DNA of 41,553 bases from Gammaproteobacteria bacterium (GCA_025362015.1 JANYIO010000106.1:1-41553), one strand, 5' to 3'. Positions 7,561 to 15,449 are shown, counted from the stretch's first letter. The notes: generated by a model not told the origin, from the sequence alone. Translations and numbers: made by a program.

Positions 7561-8330
7561 AATGACATATACCTGGAAAATTTCACATGGTCGGCCGCAG
7601 ATTCAGGTTGAATTTTTAAGCTGCGTTCGCCTGTTTTATATTGCTGCAAATAGTCAGCATTGAGCTGTTGGATAGATTTGCGTAATGGCGATTTAAAATT
7701 CGTGTCAGGATGCGCAGTTAAAGAATTTTCATGCGTGCGGCGCAAATATAAAAATTGTTCGATAGTGCAAGGTTTGAAACCTGCAGTTTGAATGCGATTT
7801 AAAAAATCTGTATCCGCACTACAGCGCCAGGCGCGAAATCCACCCAGGCGTTGCCAAACTTCGCGCTTAATAACAAATTGTCCTTCAGCTGCACGACGAT
7901 TTAAACCATTTGCAGGATGATAAAATTCATGCGCCATAACATGAGAGGTTGCTTGTAAGTTGACATCAGTATAGATGCTCCATGACATAGCCATATCTAC
8001 ATCTGGCCCAATGCTGAGAATGTGCGCCCTTAAATAATCGGGCTGCATTACATCGTCAGCATCAAAGCGACAAATTAATTCGCCTGTGGCATAAGCCATT
8101 AGTGTATTGAAAGTAATATAGGTGCCATGGTTTTTTTGCAAATAAACAATACCGAGATCGGGGTAGCTTATTGTCTCTGTTGCTTTCAAGGTATCGTCAC
8201 AGCCATCAATGCCGAGCAGTACTTGCATTTTCCAGCCATTCGGTAGCTGTTGCGAAAATACAGAATTCAAACAATCTTGTACATATTCTTGCGCTTGATA
8301 GGCTGCAATTAAAATAGAAATAGTTTTCAT
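7557..8330 (-). CDS. Glycosyltransferase family 2
   Basis: A 257-residue GT2 enzyme: TISILIAAYQAQEYVQDCLN at the N-terminus, VLLGIDGCDDTLKAT as the nucleotide-binding strand, LQKNHGTYITFNTLMAYA, and the DxD motif in CRFDADDVMQPDYL. Later come GQFVIKREVWQRLGGFR and CSADTDFLNRI, the usual acceptor-side blocks. It is soluble, with no signal peptide. It overlaps by 4 bp both the ATP-grasp-like gene upstream and the next GT2 gene downstream, so the three are translated as one coupled block. The two GT2 proteins differ clearly in sequence and are not a recent duplicate pair. Substrate unknown. Confidence 0.88.
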   Translation of the reverse strand: MKTISILIAAYQAQEYVQDCLNSVFSQQLPNGWKMQVLLGIDGCDDTLKATETISYPDLGIVYLQKNHGTYITFNTLMAYATGELICRFDADDVMQPDYLRAHILSIGPDVDMAMSWSIYTDVNLQATSHVMAHEFYHPANGLNRRAAEGQFVIKREVWQRLGGFRAWRCSADTDFLNRIQTAGFKPCTIEQFLYLRRTHENSLTAHPDTNFKSPLRKSIQQLNADYLQQYKTGERSLKIQPESAADHVKFSRYMSL

Positions 8331-9340
8331 GCTTCGACTAATTCCATTTGTAATTCTGTTTCTAAATTGCGCTTAAGAAAGCTGCGCGCACCTTGACACA
8401 AAAAATTCACTGCATCAGACGTTTGTTGTTTTACTCCTGCATAAGGCGTGAGATTTAAATCAATGATGTAATGGGCACCCGTATTCTGGGCTGAATCAAA
8501 AGTATTCTGGATTGGATCAAAGGCATCGTGGACTATATCAAGGCAAAAATAAGCCAGAGGATAATGTGTAATAAAAGTTTTAATAGTTTCCTGCAGGTCA
8601 ATAGCCAACTCAGTTTTCTCAGTAAGGATTTGGTGCTTGCTGAGCATAATATTGATATCTTTCGGGTGTTCAGTCAGCTTCTTAATTAATGCCTCACTGT
8701 GAGCCTTAACAATCACGATGGAATCGCCAAAACCATAGACACGAAAAAAACTATTTTCAGAATTTTCAATATAGTTTTCAATAACAACACTAGAATTAAA
8801 CCAAAGCTCAGGATCAATATCGCAGCGTTTTATCACATAGTAATTATCCCAACCTGTTATTAAAGACGGTTTTTGTGGAAGTAATTTCTCATGCAACTCT
8901 TGCGGCAAGCGCAACTCTATCTCACCACCCCAGTTAAGGTTGGATTTAATAAATAGCAACTGATTAGCCTGACCATATTTTTCAGCTTTAGCAGATCGCA
9001 GTCCCGCTTGTTGTAGCAACTGGTGCAAGTTTCGTTTACTGATATCTTCAACTTCCAAATTTAACACCAGAATATTACGTGCTTGCAGCGCGCGAATAAG
9101 TTGTAACCGTTTAGCGGGATAAACTCCCGCATTGGTTAAATTCACTTGAAATAAAACCGCGCGAATATTGGGCGTGAGATGCTGCTCAAGATTTGATATT
9201 TCATCATCATAGTGTGCGTCGATATGGCAATAATCAGCTGCAAGATGGCTGATTAAAAAGCCATCCCAGGCTTGCCACTGATAAATCAAAATATTATCCA
9301 GTAAACAGCTATCCGATAAATAACTATCAAACTTGCTCAT
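8327..9340 (-). CDS. ATP-grasp-like protein
   Basis: A 337-residue soluble protein that I assign to the ATP-grasp superfamily from local motifs. LLFIKSNLNWGGEIE matches the glycine-rich nucleotide-binding strand and loop (K-x-[ND]-L-N-x-GG). VIKRCDIDPELWFN and VVIENYIE cover the lid and hinge region. YFCLDIVHD and HYIIDLNLTPYAG are the two acidic strands that carry the Mg-binding Asp and Asn. Between these strands there is a tandemly repeated insertion (FDPIQNT, FDSAQNT) that looks like a recent 21-nt duplication. ATP-grasp enzymes join a carboxylate to an amine or thiol through an acyl phosphate. The partner substrate here is unknown, but peptide or protein ligases belong to this group. ATG 9340 follows GGGGTAAGAG. 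Coupled to two GT2 genes. Confidence 0.65.
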   Translation of the reverse strand: MSKFDSYLSDSCLLDNILIYQWQAWDGFLISHLAADYCHIDAHYDDEISNLEQHLTPNIRAVLFQVNLTNAGVYPAKRLQLIRALQARNILVLNLEVEDISKRNLHQLLQQAGLRSAKAEKYGQANQLLFIKSNLNWGGEIELRLPQELHEKLLPQKPSLITGWDNYYVIKRCDIDPELWFNSSVVIENYIENSENSFFRVYGFGDSIVIVKAHSEALIKKLTEHPKDINIMLSKHQILTEKTELAIDLQETIKTFITHYPLAYFCLDIVHDAFDPIQNTFDSAQNTGAHYIIDLNLTPYAGVKQQTSDAVNFLCQGARSFLKRNLETELQMELVEA

Positions 9341-9380
9341 CTCTTACCCCGTAAAAAAGCTGCTAAGAAAACTTTTATGA

Positions 9381-10253
9381 TTAGCCAAGTTTGATCATCT
9401 GGCTGCCACCCTGACGACCATCTGCAGATAAGCGACAAATGTAAACTCCCTGCCCTAAAGGATTGCCTTCATTATCACAGCCATTCCACACAATAGTCTG
9501 GCGGCCCTGCCCTTGAACCTTGTCATGTACAAGTGTTTTGACATAAAACGCAAACTGATTCCACAAACCCACAAATACATTTTCCGTATCATCAGGCAAT
9601 TGATAACTAATTTCTAAAGTGCCATCGGCTTGTTTTTTATATTCCAACGCAAAATCATGCTGTGGAAATAAAATTTTATTGTCTGTTTGGGAGAACGCAC
9701 TTTTATCAATTTTTTCGCCGCTGCGAGCAGGTTCCAAACGCCGTTGCTTAACCTTTGCAAAAGCAGCTTTTTTAACATGGCCACCAAACTGTAATTTATA
9801 AACTTGTTGGCCAGAACAATAGCCAGCAGTAACCGGGTTGCCAATAAAACGATAACGGTTAATACGTAAACGCTGATCACTATTCGAATCTTGCGGAATA
9901 TTATCTTGCCTTACCCAGGTAAGCCCACCGTCTTCCGTGTAAGAGTTAAATAAGCCGGCAAAATTATCGCCCCAGCCGCCAACCCAACCTTGAGTTTCAT
10001 TGATAAAGCCAATGCCCTCCAGATCGACATTAATGATGGTGCCAAGGCTGTCTTGCACATTGTGACGAACCCATGTTTCGCCACCGTCCGTCGTTTTCAA
10101 AATAGCGGCACTGGCAAAATTTTCCAAACTAATAAAACCAAATTTCTGATTAATAAATTGAATTTTCCAGCCCCATTCACCGCACAAGAATCCAGCAGTA
10201 TTAGCGGCCATATTTTGCCAGGTTTTACCACCATCCAGAGTTCGCAACACCAC
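9381..10253 (-). CDS. YCF48/BNR-type beta-propeller protein, C-terminal part after an apparent frameshift
   Basis: 290 codons that continue the propeller of the gene ending at 10225. Repeats of the form T-x-DGG-x-TW are visible (LRTLDGGKTW, LKTTDGGETW, YTEDGGLTW), as in YCF48/HCF136-like photosystem II assembly factors and sialidase BNR repeats. A basic linker carries KKAAFA (9756-9773) and DKSAFS (9690-9707), variants of the tag found in the neighbouring lectin. The last 90 residues (QTIVWNGCDNEGNPLGQGVYICRL) match a FlgD-type Ig-like domain. The only start is GTG at 10253 without a Shine-Dalgarno sequence, and the upstream frame overlaps by 29 bp. One base too many in CCGGTGGTG would explain the split. 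It is probably the second half of one protein of about 520 residues. Confidence 0.7.
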   Translation of the reverse strand: MVLRTLDGGKTWQNMAANTAGFLCGEWGWKIQFINQKFGFISLENFASAAILKTTDGGETWVRHNVQDSLGTIINVDLEGIGFINETQGWVGGWGDNFAGLFNSYTEDGGLTWVRQDNIPQDSNSDQRLRINRYRFIGNPVTAGYCSGQQVYKLQFGGHVKKAAFAKVKQRRLEPARSGEKIDKSAFSQTDNKILFPQHDFALEYKKQADGTLEISYQLPDDTENVFVGLWNQFAFYVKTLVHDKVQGQGRQTIVWNGCDNEGNPLGQGVYICRLSADGRQGGSQMIKLG

Positions 10254-10944
10254 CGGTTGTAAGTTGCGCGTAACGAATCAAGCGCGGGGCAGGATAAGCT
10301 TTATTATCGATGGGACATTGGTCCTGAATTTTTCCGCCGACTACAAAACCTTTGTTTTCGTCGACAAAATAAATATCAATTAAATTATCGGCATGGGCAC
10401 TCATATCAATTAATTGCCAACTCGCACCGCCATTAGTCGTTTTAATAATGCCCGGTCCGGGCAGGCCTGGATCATTGGTGCCCGCACCATAAGCAACCTG
10501 CTCATTCACTGCATAAAATCCACAAATACCCGCAGGCGACGCTTTGGGTAAATTCAAGACCGGGTGCCAGGTTTCACCACCATCTTTAGTATGATGCAAT
10601 AAGGTATTGAGATAGTTATCAGGATTTTTTACACCATCGTCACCCAACCCTGTCACAGAACCAAACCAGCCAACTTTCTCGCTGCCCCAACCCATACAAC
10701 GTAAATAGGGCTTACCTTTTGAGCTTGGGCAAAGATAAAATTTTGGGTGCCAGCAATCACCACCATCCGTTGTTTTACAAACATAGCCGCTGGAATTAAC
10801 AAGCCACCCATGCTGTTCATTAAAAAACCAAATATCATCTGTACGCGAGCTGGCAATTGGAGAATTTTCTAACACTTCCCAAGATAATTTCGTGGCAGGA
10901 AATGCAGATTTTTTTGGCAATGTCGGTGTGGTGGTTTTAGTCAT
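10225..10944 (-). CDS. YCF48/BNR-type beta-propeller protein, N-terminal part
   Basis: 239 codons starting at ATG 10944 behind a good AAGGAAAA site. The N-terminus carries the tag variant PKKSAFPATK (residues 10-19) and no signal peptide. Propeller repeats follow (YVCKTTDGGDCW, HHTKDGGETW, IKTTNGGASW), each after a GWxxG-type turn such as GWLVNSSG and VGWFGSVTG. The frame leaves the homologous sequence at about 10250 and ends in a short unrelated tail (LTTGGVANSGWW), exactly where the next frame takes up LRTLDGGKTW. This is best explained by a +1 frameshift, a real mutation or a sequencing error, in one gene spanning 9381-10944. YCF48-type propellers often act as assembly factors or binding scaffolds, which would suit a chaperone or substrate role here. 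Confidence 0.72.
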   Translation of the reverse strand: MTKTTTPTLPKKSAFPATKLSWEVLENSPIASSRTDDIWFFNEQHGWLVNSSGYVCKTTDGGDCWHPKFYLCPSSKGKPYLRCMGWGSEKVGWFGSVTGLGDDGVKNPDNYLNTLLHHTKDGGETWHPVLNLPKASPAGICGFYAVNEQVAYGAGTNDPGLPGPGIIKTTNGGASWQLIDMSAHADNLIDIYFVDENKGFVVGGKIQDQCPIDNKAYPAPRLIRYAQLTTGGVANSGWW

Positions 10945-10969
10945 GACAGGTTTTCCTTATGGCGGCAGT

Positions 10970-11584
10970 TTATTTTTTATCAGGCGCAAAAGCTGATTTC
11001 TTTTCGACAGCAAAAGCTGATTTTTTAGTAGCAGCAAAAGCCGATTTTTTAACCGGGGTAGCGGTTGCAGCAAAAGCCGATTTTTTAGCAAACGCTGATT
11101 TTTTAACAACAGGCTGAGTACCATCACTAAGCACAAAGCTCCATAACTGGTTATCGCTGGTAGGTGAGTTTTGTGGATAACTGATAACTTGTGTGCCAGG
11201 TGCAGTGTTAGAACCGGTAATATCCAGCACGAAACTATTTAACAGACTAACAATATAGAAATATCCCTCAACACTGCTTTCAACAATTTGCCAAATTTGA
11301 TTATTAGACGCTGGCGAATTTATCGGGTAATTAATAATGGGAGTTACAGGTGCAGTATTTGAGCCCTTAATATCCAACACAAAATTATTTAATTTAGTTT
11401 GGATATAGTATTGGCTTTGGCCACCAGACCGGTCTTTAGGGCCAGTTGGCACACGCTGCCATAATTGACTAGGAGCGCCCGTTTGTGGGTTACTCACAAT
11501 AGGTGTTACAGCAGCAGTATTTGCGCCCTGAACATCCAACACATAGCCGTTAAGTTTACTGGTAATAAAAAAATAATCAGACAT
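10970..11584 (-). CDS. R-type (ricin B-like) beta-trefoil protein with a tail of five KKSAFA tags
   Basis: 204 residues. Residues 1-155 form a three-fold beta-trefoil: LNGYVLDVQGANT, LNNFVLDIKGSNT and LNSFVLDITGSNT each lead to a QLW or QIW strand end, the Q-x-W hallmark of ricin-type lectins. The three lobes are very alike. Residues 160-204 are a low-complexity basic tail containing KKSAFA five times, separated by 0-6 residues such as AT, VE and ATATPV. There is no signal peptide or membrane helix, so the protein should be cytosolic unless exported in an unusual way. ATG 11584 follows AAGGAAAA. The trefoil may bind glycan, which is interesting next to two GT2 genes. The tag also occurs in the adjacent propeller. 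Function unknown; a substrate or scaffold carrying several modification sites is my inference. Confidence 0.82.
   Translation of the reverse strand: MSDYFFITSKLNGYVLDVQGANTAAVTPIVSNPQTGAPSQLWQRVPTGPKDRSGGQSQYYIQTKLNNFVLDIKGSNTAPVTPIINYPINSPASNNQIWQIVESSVEGYFYIVSLLNSFVLDITGSNTAPGTQVISYPQNSPTSDNQLWSFVLSDGTQPVVKKSAFAKKSAFAATATPVKKSAFAATKKSAFAVEKKSAFAPDKK
10985..11104 (-). repeat. Coding repeat: five KKSAFA units
   Basis: The 3' end of the lectin gene holds five copies of an 18-nt unit read on the minus strand as AAAAAATCGGCTTTTGCT with small synonymous changes (TCA/TCG/TCC-type Ser codons, GCT/GCA Ala). Spacing is uneven (0, 6, 2 and 2 codons), so it is not a simple slippage product; the peptide is kept while the DNA varies. 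Confidence 0.9.
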
Positions 11585-11600
11585 AGTTTTTTCCTTCTTA

Positions 11601-11640
11601 GTTTATGAATTACTGTTTTTGTTTATGGGTCACTGTTTTT
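11601..11640. repeat. 20-nt tandem repeat, two copies
   Basis: GTTTATGAATTACTGTTTTT is followed directly by a second copy with three changes, in the 55-bp spacer between the multicopper oxidase and the lectin gene. The second copy abuts the oxidase stop codon. Confidence 0.75.
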
Positions 11641-13361
11641 TATGGCGAAATGGTCACGTTCATCATCATGCCTTGATCTTCATGGTCAAGATTATGGCAA
11701 TGCAGTACAAATTCACCGTCAAAATCGTCATAGCGCGACAACACAGTGAGCGCATTTTTTTCGCTCTTATTATCAGTACCGGAAACTAACAAAGTATCTT
11801 TCCAATAACTGAATCCATTTTTATCGATAAGTTGAAACGGATTAACGTGAATATGAAATGGATGACTTGCAGTAGAAGTTTGTTTTTCGCCAACCCATAG
11901 TTTCCAGGTATTGCTGTCATTAAGTTTTAGGTGTTTAGTCAGCGTATTGGGATACACACCGTCGTTTACGGTTTTATTAGTTCCGCCAGAGTCATTGGCG
12001 ACGTTAGCAAACCAAACTCTTTCTTTTGTCAATTGCTCGCTGCAATCGTTGAAAAATCTTATTTTTGCAGCAACACCTTGCACATGAGTGGTATCGCAAA
12101 TAAAGGGATAGGGATTATGAAATATGTCTGACGGCGGCATTTTCATAGCCGTAAGTGTATTTTTCTGAATAATAATTTTTGCAATTTGTTTGCTTGGTTC
12201 TGCTTCACCCATCAAACTATTAGCTGCCTTACTAACATCATCGACCAAAAATAATTCACAAGGATATTGTTCTTTACATTCGGGAAACTGTAATAACACA
12301 TCACTGCGATAGCCTGGCTGCAGTAAAATATTTTTCTGGATCTGCGCACCATTGGTGGTAATACCATCGCGCGCAAATTCATGTAAATTCAGTTTCACGC
12401 CATCGGCTTGCACAACTGCAATATTGATAGATTCACTAATACCCGCATCAATAAGCCGCCAACGATTAATATCACCCGCCATAACGGTAATAATAGGTAA
12501 ACACTGACCATTGATAGAAGTAGTAATATTTTCACCACCACTTGCTTTTCCACACAACGGAGTATTATTTGCGTCGGTAGACAACTGTTGCAGAATCATT
12601 ACCTTGTCTTTACTTCCTGCAATGTCATAGTCTTTAGCTAGGGTTTTATCCAACGCACCTTTTAAAATAATGGCACCCGCCATGCCCTGCTTAAGTTGTG
12701 ATGCAGTTGAACCATGTAAATGCGCATGCAACCAATGAGTACCGGGCGGATGATTATTGGGAATTTCATAATCATATTTAACCGTTTGTGTTGCAGGCGA
12801 TATCGCCAGAAATACAAAATCAGATTGAACTTGCGCGGGATCAAGAGAACCCTTAGGTGAAACATGAAGACCATGAACATGCAGATTGGTGCATTGACTT
12901 ACATCTTTACCATGATGACCGCAATCATAAGTTTTATTGCTATCGCCTAATTTATTCGTGAATTCAATCGTTAATTTTGGCGGGGGAAGCTGTGAGTCCA
13001 CATCAAGAATATAGCTAGGCCCAACCGCACGCTTATCAAAGCCGGCATTGCTATCAAGATAAGACTGCAAGGAAATAATTTTTCCGTTAACACATTTATC
13101 GCTAAGCTTTGCACTGAGCTGGGTGTTAATTCGCAAATCTTTTGCAGTCAATGTGGGTGGATCCATAAGTTCCTGATATAAACCCGTGCCCGAGCAATCT
13201 ATAGGAATCTCTTTGGCTAACGGCGTTACTGTCGCCAACGCAATTGCTGGTCGAGTTGTTGCTTGTATATCATTTGGCTGATTGATATGTTCACAACCAC
13301 TCAGCAAAAAAAAAGGTATAACCAGTAAATAGGTATAAAACGTAAAAGCAGATCTATTCAT
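11640..13361 (-). CDS. Multicopper oxidase, periplasmic or outer membrane lipoprotein
   Basis: 573 residues with a lipoprotein signal (YLLVIPFFLLSGC, lipobox LSGC at residue 23). All four copper motifs are intact: HVHGLH, HWLHAHLHG, HPFHIHVNPFQ and the C-terminal HCHNLDHEDQGMM, which provides the type 1 Cys, His and Met ligands and the trinuclear-site histidines. This is the laccase/CotA/bilirubin oxidase layout, so it should oxidise a substrate one electron at a time and reduce O2 to water. The Met axial ligand suggests a moderate redox potential. Unlike the cytosolic tag-bearing proteins next to it, it acts outside the cytoplasm, together with the cytochrome-like protein at 15450. The ribosome binding site (GAGAAAA) is weak. 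Substrate unknown. Confidence 0.9.
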   Translation of the reverse strand: MNRSAFTFYTYLLVIPFFLLSGCEHINQPNDIQATTRPAIALATVTPLAKEIPIDCSGTGLYQELMDPPTLTAKDLRINTQLSAKLSDKCVNGKIISLQSYLDSNAGFDKRAVGPSYILDVDSQLPPPKLTIEFTNKLGDSNKTYDCGHHGKDVSQCTNLHVHGLHVSPKGSLDPAQVQSDFVFLAISPATQTVKYDYEIPNNHPPGTHWLHAHLHGSTASQLKQGMAGAIILKGALDKTLAKDYDIAGSKDKVMILQQLSTDANNTPLCGKASGGENITTSINGQCLPIITVMAGDINRWRLIDAGISESINIAVVQADGVKLNLHEFARDGITTNGAQIQKNILLQPGYRSDVLLQFPECKEQYPCELFLVDDVSKAANSLMGEAEPSKQIAKIIIQKNTLTAMKMPPSDIFHNPYPFICDTTHVQGVAAKIRFFNDCSEQLTKERVWFANVANDSGGTNKTVNDGVYPNTLTKHLKLNDSNTWKLWVGEKQTSTASHPFHIHVNPFQLIDKNGFSYWKDTLLVSGTDNKSEKNALTVLSRYDDFDGEFVLHCHNLDHEDQGMMMNVTISP

Positions 13362-13393
13362 TTTGTTTTTCTCATCATATTTTTAAAAGATAT

Positions 13394-14269
13394 TTAGGCT
13401 GTTTCTTTTGTAGCATTGGCTAGCTGCTGGTCTTTCATCAATAAGTGCGCCGCTGCAACTTGCCACTCCGGCGATTCAATATGGCCATACCATGCAGCAC
13501 TCGGGGCATTACCATAAATTACATTTTTTACTTTTATCCAAATCTGATTGCCCCAGTCATAGTGCCAATAGAGAATGGGATCATTTAAAAAATCTTCACT
13601 TCGCAACGCCCAATCCATTAAACGCCTATTCCATAAACGCTCGTCGTCCGCTTTGATCAAACCTTGTTGCAATTGCCGCTCAAAATAATCTGTGCTGCTC
13701 ACAGCAATAATTTCTTCAAATTTAGAACCCATGTTTAACCATTGGCCAGTGTTGCGTTGGCGCAGAATGACATCAATAGACGAGCCCGTAATGTGAATAG
13801 GAAAAGTGCGTGCATCCAACGGATTAAAAATTCGCGGATCGCGCACATACCCCAATGCGTACTGACGCAAATCTTCATCACTGGCATTAGGATTTTCTTC
13901 GCGACCACGGGCATAAAAAAAATCCCACAAACCATGCTGGCATTCAATGGATCTATAAGCATCGAGTATTAATAATTCAGCATTAAAAGGTTTTAACAAT
14001 CGATTCGATTTTTCTAATTTTTCAGCAATGGATTTTCTTAACCAACCTTCCTGATGACTGCCCCGAATGGGCTTTCCGTAAGGGGCATTGCTGCCATCGG
14101 TAATCGCATGCCAGGACAAAAAAGGTAAATCATAATCCTGCAAATTAACTAAGGGCTCAGCAAACAATGGCGATTGCTTGTCCACTGGAATCTGACTATG
14201 GGGCAGACGTATTTTACTGAGATCCACCAAGGGAATTTGATAGTTAATATCGTACATATTGCAGCTCAT
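13394..14269 (-). CDS. VanX-like M15D metallopeptidase homologue with catalytic Glu replaced
   Basis: 291 residues related to D-Ala-D-Ala dipeptidases. LLILDAYRSIECQHGLWDFF matches the DxYRS substrate-binding block. HITGSSIDV supplies the first two zinc ligands (His and Asp of HxxGxxxD), and YWHYDWGNQIW supplies the third His. In active VanX the last block reads E-W-W-H, and the Glu is the general base; here it is L-Y-W-H (Leu codon at 13571-13573). The zinc site is thus kept but the catalytic Glu is lost. MGSKFEE replaces the usual MGxxFD. There is no signal peptide, so it is cytosolic like VanX. It could be a non-peptidase binding protein, or a peptidase with a different base. Neighbouring genes suggest a role in the same pathway rather than in vancomycin resistance. 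Confidence 0.75.
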   Translation of the reverse strand: MSCNMYDINYQIPLVDLSKIRLPHSQIPVDKQSPLFAEPLVNLQDYDLPFLSWHAITDGSNAPYGKPIRGSHQEGWLRKSIAEKLEKSNRLLKPFNAELLILDAYRSIECQHGLWDFFYARGREENPNASDEDLRQYALGYVRDPRIFNPLDARTFPIHITGSSIDVILRQRNTGQWLNMGSKFEEIIAVSSTDYFERQLQQGLIKADDERLWNRRLMDWALRSEDFLNDPILYWHYDWGNQIWIKVKNVIYGNAPSAAWYGHIESPEWQVAAAHLLMKDQQLANATKETA

Positions 14270-14288
14270 TTTTATGCAATAAAAAGGT

Positions 14289-15179
14289 TTATGAGATGGA
14301 AAGACTATGACTGGAAGTTGCCAATAGATTCATCTTATCTGAGAATAGTGAATTGCTATAGCGCCCCTCTTTCTCTGCCAGAAAGTAAATTATCTCGCGC
14401 ATTTTTTGATTAAGCGACGTGACCAAATAATAAAAATCATTAAATTCTTCATTAAATAAACGCGCTATGCAGCGAGCAGTGTGCTGGGTTTTTTCATCGC
14501 CCAAAATTTTTCCGTAGCTATCAAGATCGTTTATTTGGCTGCTATTAATATGATATTCAATTTCTGGATGATCCTGTGCCAGCTTTTCATCAACATTCAA
14601 TATATACAACCAATAGCAGGCTTTGACTTGCAACTGATCAAACATCTGTTGCATAAAACGCTGCTGGGTTCCCGTCACATTAATATCATTGATAATCATG
14701 ACAGACTGATTTTTGAAATAGGATTTGAGTCGATCCGCATTAGGTATCTGCACTCGTTGTCGCTCAGCAATGCGTTGTTGCAAATTGTTCTTACTGTAAT
14801 CGTGATAACTTTTAAATTCTTCCTGACTAGCAATGACGATTTGCTGTTGGCTTAACCGTGGCTCAATCAGGGAAACCGAAAAATTTTGTTGTTGCAATAG
14901 TTTATGTACTTGACGAGCCAATAAATTAGCGGCAGCGGGCAACTGATAATAAGCTGGTGCAGTTATCACCCAATTATTATTTTTATATGCACTTTCATCG
15001 TCGCTATTTTGCAAAATGTCGGCAGCCATCACACACAATTGCTGACTGAAAAAATCTATTTGTTGCTGCTGACCAAGTTTCATCGCTGGATAATTTCGAT
15101 AAAGTGGTTTATCGAGAGCCAAGGGTAACGATTGAATCTCTTCCAACACATATTTATTTTCCGCTTGCTGTTGATTCAA
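14289..15179 (-). CDS. Phosphoribosyltransferase-fold protein
   Basis: 296 residues. The central motif VMIINDINVTGTQQ is the PRPP-binding loop of type I phosphoribosyltransferases (hydrophobic strand, two acidic residues, then TGT). Upstream WVITAPAYYQLPAAANLLARQ resembles the flanking strand that senses the substrate. The DD or ED pair normally found before the loop is DIN here, so activity is uncertain. The C-terminal 120 residues are helical and unassigned. The start is TTG 15179, with AGGTGA about five bases upstream; no in-frame ATG exists before it. The enzyme may transfer or remove ribose phosphate on a base or small molecule, as orphan PRTases in biosynthetic and stress clusters do. 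It is soluble, with no targeting signal. Confidence 0.65.
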   Translation of the reverse strand: MNQQQAENKYVLEEIQSLPLALDKPLYRNYPAMKLGQQQQIDFFSQQLCVMAADILQNSDDESAYKNNNWVITAPAYYQLPAAANLLARQVHKLLQQQNFSVSLIEPRLSQQQIVIASQEEFKSYHDYSKNNLQQRIAERQRVQIPNADRLKSYFKNQSVMIINDINVTGTQQRFMQQMFDQLQVKACYWLYILNVDEKLAQDHPEIEYHINSSQINDLDSYGKILGDEKTQHTARCIARLFNEEFNDFYYLVTSLNQKMREIIYFLAEKEGRYSNSLFSDKMNLLATSSHSLSIS

Positions 15180-15245
15180 TTCATCACCTATAAGTACAAG
15201 CCATATTTGTATTTATTTTTTAACTACTTACTAATTAGAAATTAC

Positions 15246-15346
15246 TAAAGAATAGTGTTTGATTCGAAACCGTATGAGGCATGGATGCCGATTCGAGCCT
15301 ATAGGGACATATTTACGGCGTGTTTCGAATTGAACACTATTCTTTA
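15246..15346. repeat. Large intergenic palindromic element (101 bp)
   Basis: A 25-nt left arm (15246-15270) and right arm (15322-15346) pair fully in RNA with only two G-U wobbles. The arms run from TAAAGAATAGTGTT to CGAAAC. The 51-nt centre contains a second small hairpin (GGCAT-GG-ATGCC) and AGGC/GCCT. It lies in the 270-bp spacer between the cytochrome-like and phosphoribosyltransferase-like genes. It could be a dispersed repeat (REP/MITE type), a processing site or an attenuator inside the operon. No second copy is present in this window. Confidence 0.75.
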
Positions 15347-15364
15347 ATGACGCATAGTTACTAT

Positions 15365-15416
15365 CGAGCTCTTTGTTTCTATCCAGCTCTTTGTTTCTAT
15401 CCAGCTCTTTATGAAG
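15365..15416. repeat. 18-nt tandem repeat, nearly three copies
   Basis: CCAGCTCTTTGTTTCTAT is repeated with a one-base change, plus a third partial copy (CCAGCTCTTTATGAAG). It lies next to the large palindromic element, just after the stop of the cytochrome-like gene. Confidence 0.8.
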
Positions 15417-15449
15417 AAGTGCGCAGCATCCCTACTGCACCAAATAGTT

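Noticed and set aside
9614-9880. 88-codon minus-strand frame in the propeller gene
   Set aside because: Out-of-frame shadow of the propeller linker; no start signals.
10985-11104. CRISPR-like array or simple DNA tandem repeat
   Set aside because: The repeat unit is 18 nt, coding, with uneven spacing and synonymous changes; selection is on the peptide, so it is not CRISPR.
13340-13361. KSAF-like tag at the start of the multicopper oxidase (NRSAFTF)
   Set aside because: It lies in the basic start of a lipoprotein signal peptide and would be removed; the likeness is probably chance.
13394-14269. Vancomycin-resistance gene
   Set aside because: The catalytic Glu is missing, there is no vanH/vanA pair, and the organism is Gram-negative.
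14289-15179. Tellurite-resistance (Ter) type gene cluster because of PRTase plus ATP-grasp genes
   Set aside because: No TerD, TerC or TerB gene is in the window, so the comparison rests only on common folds.
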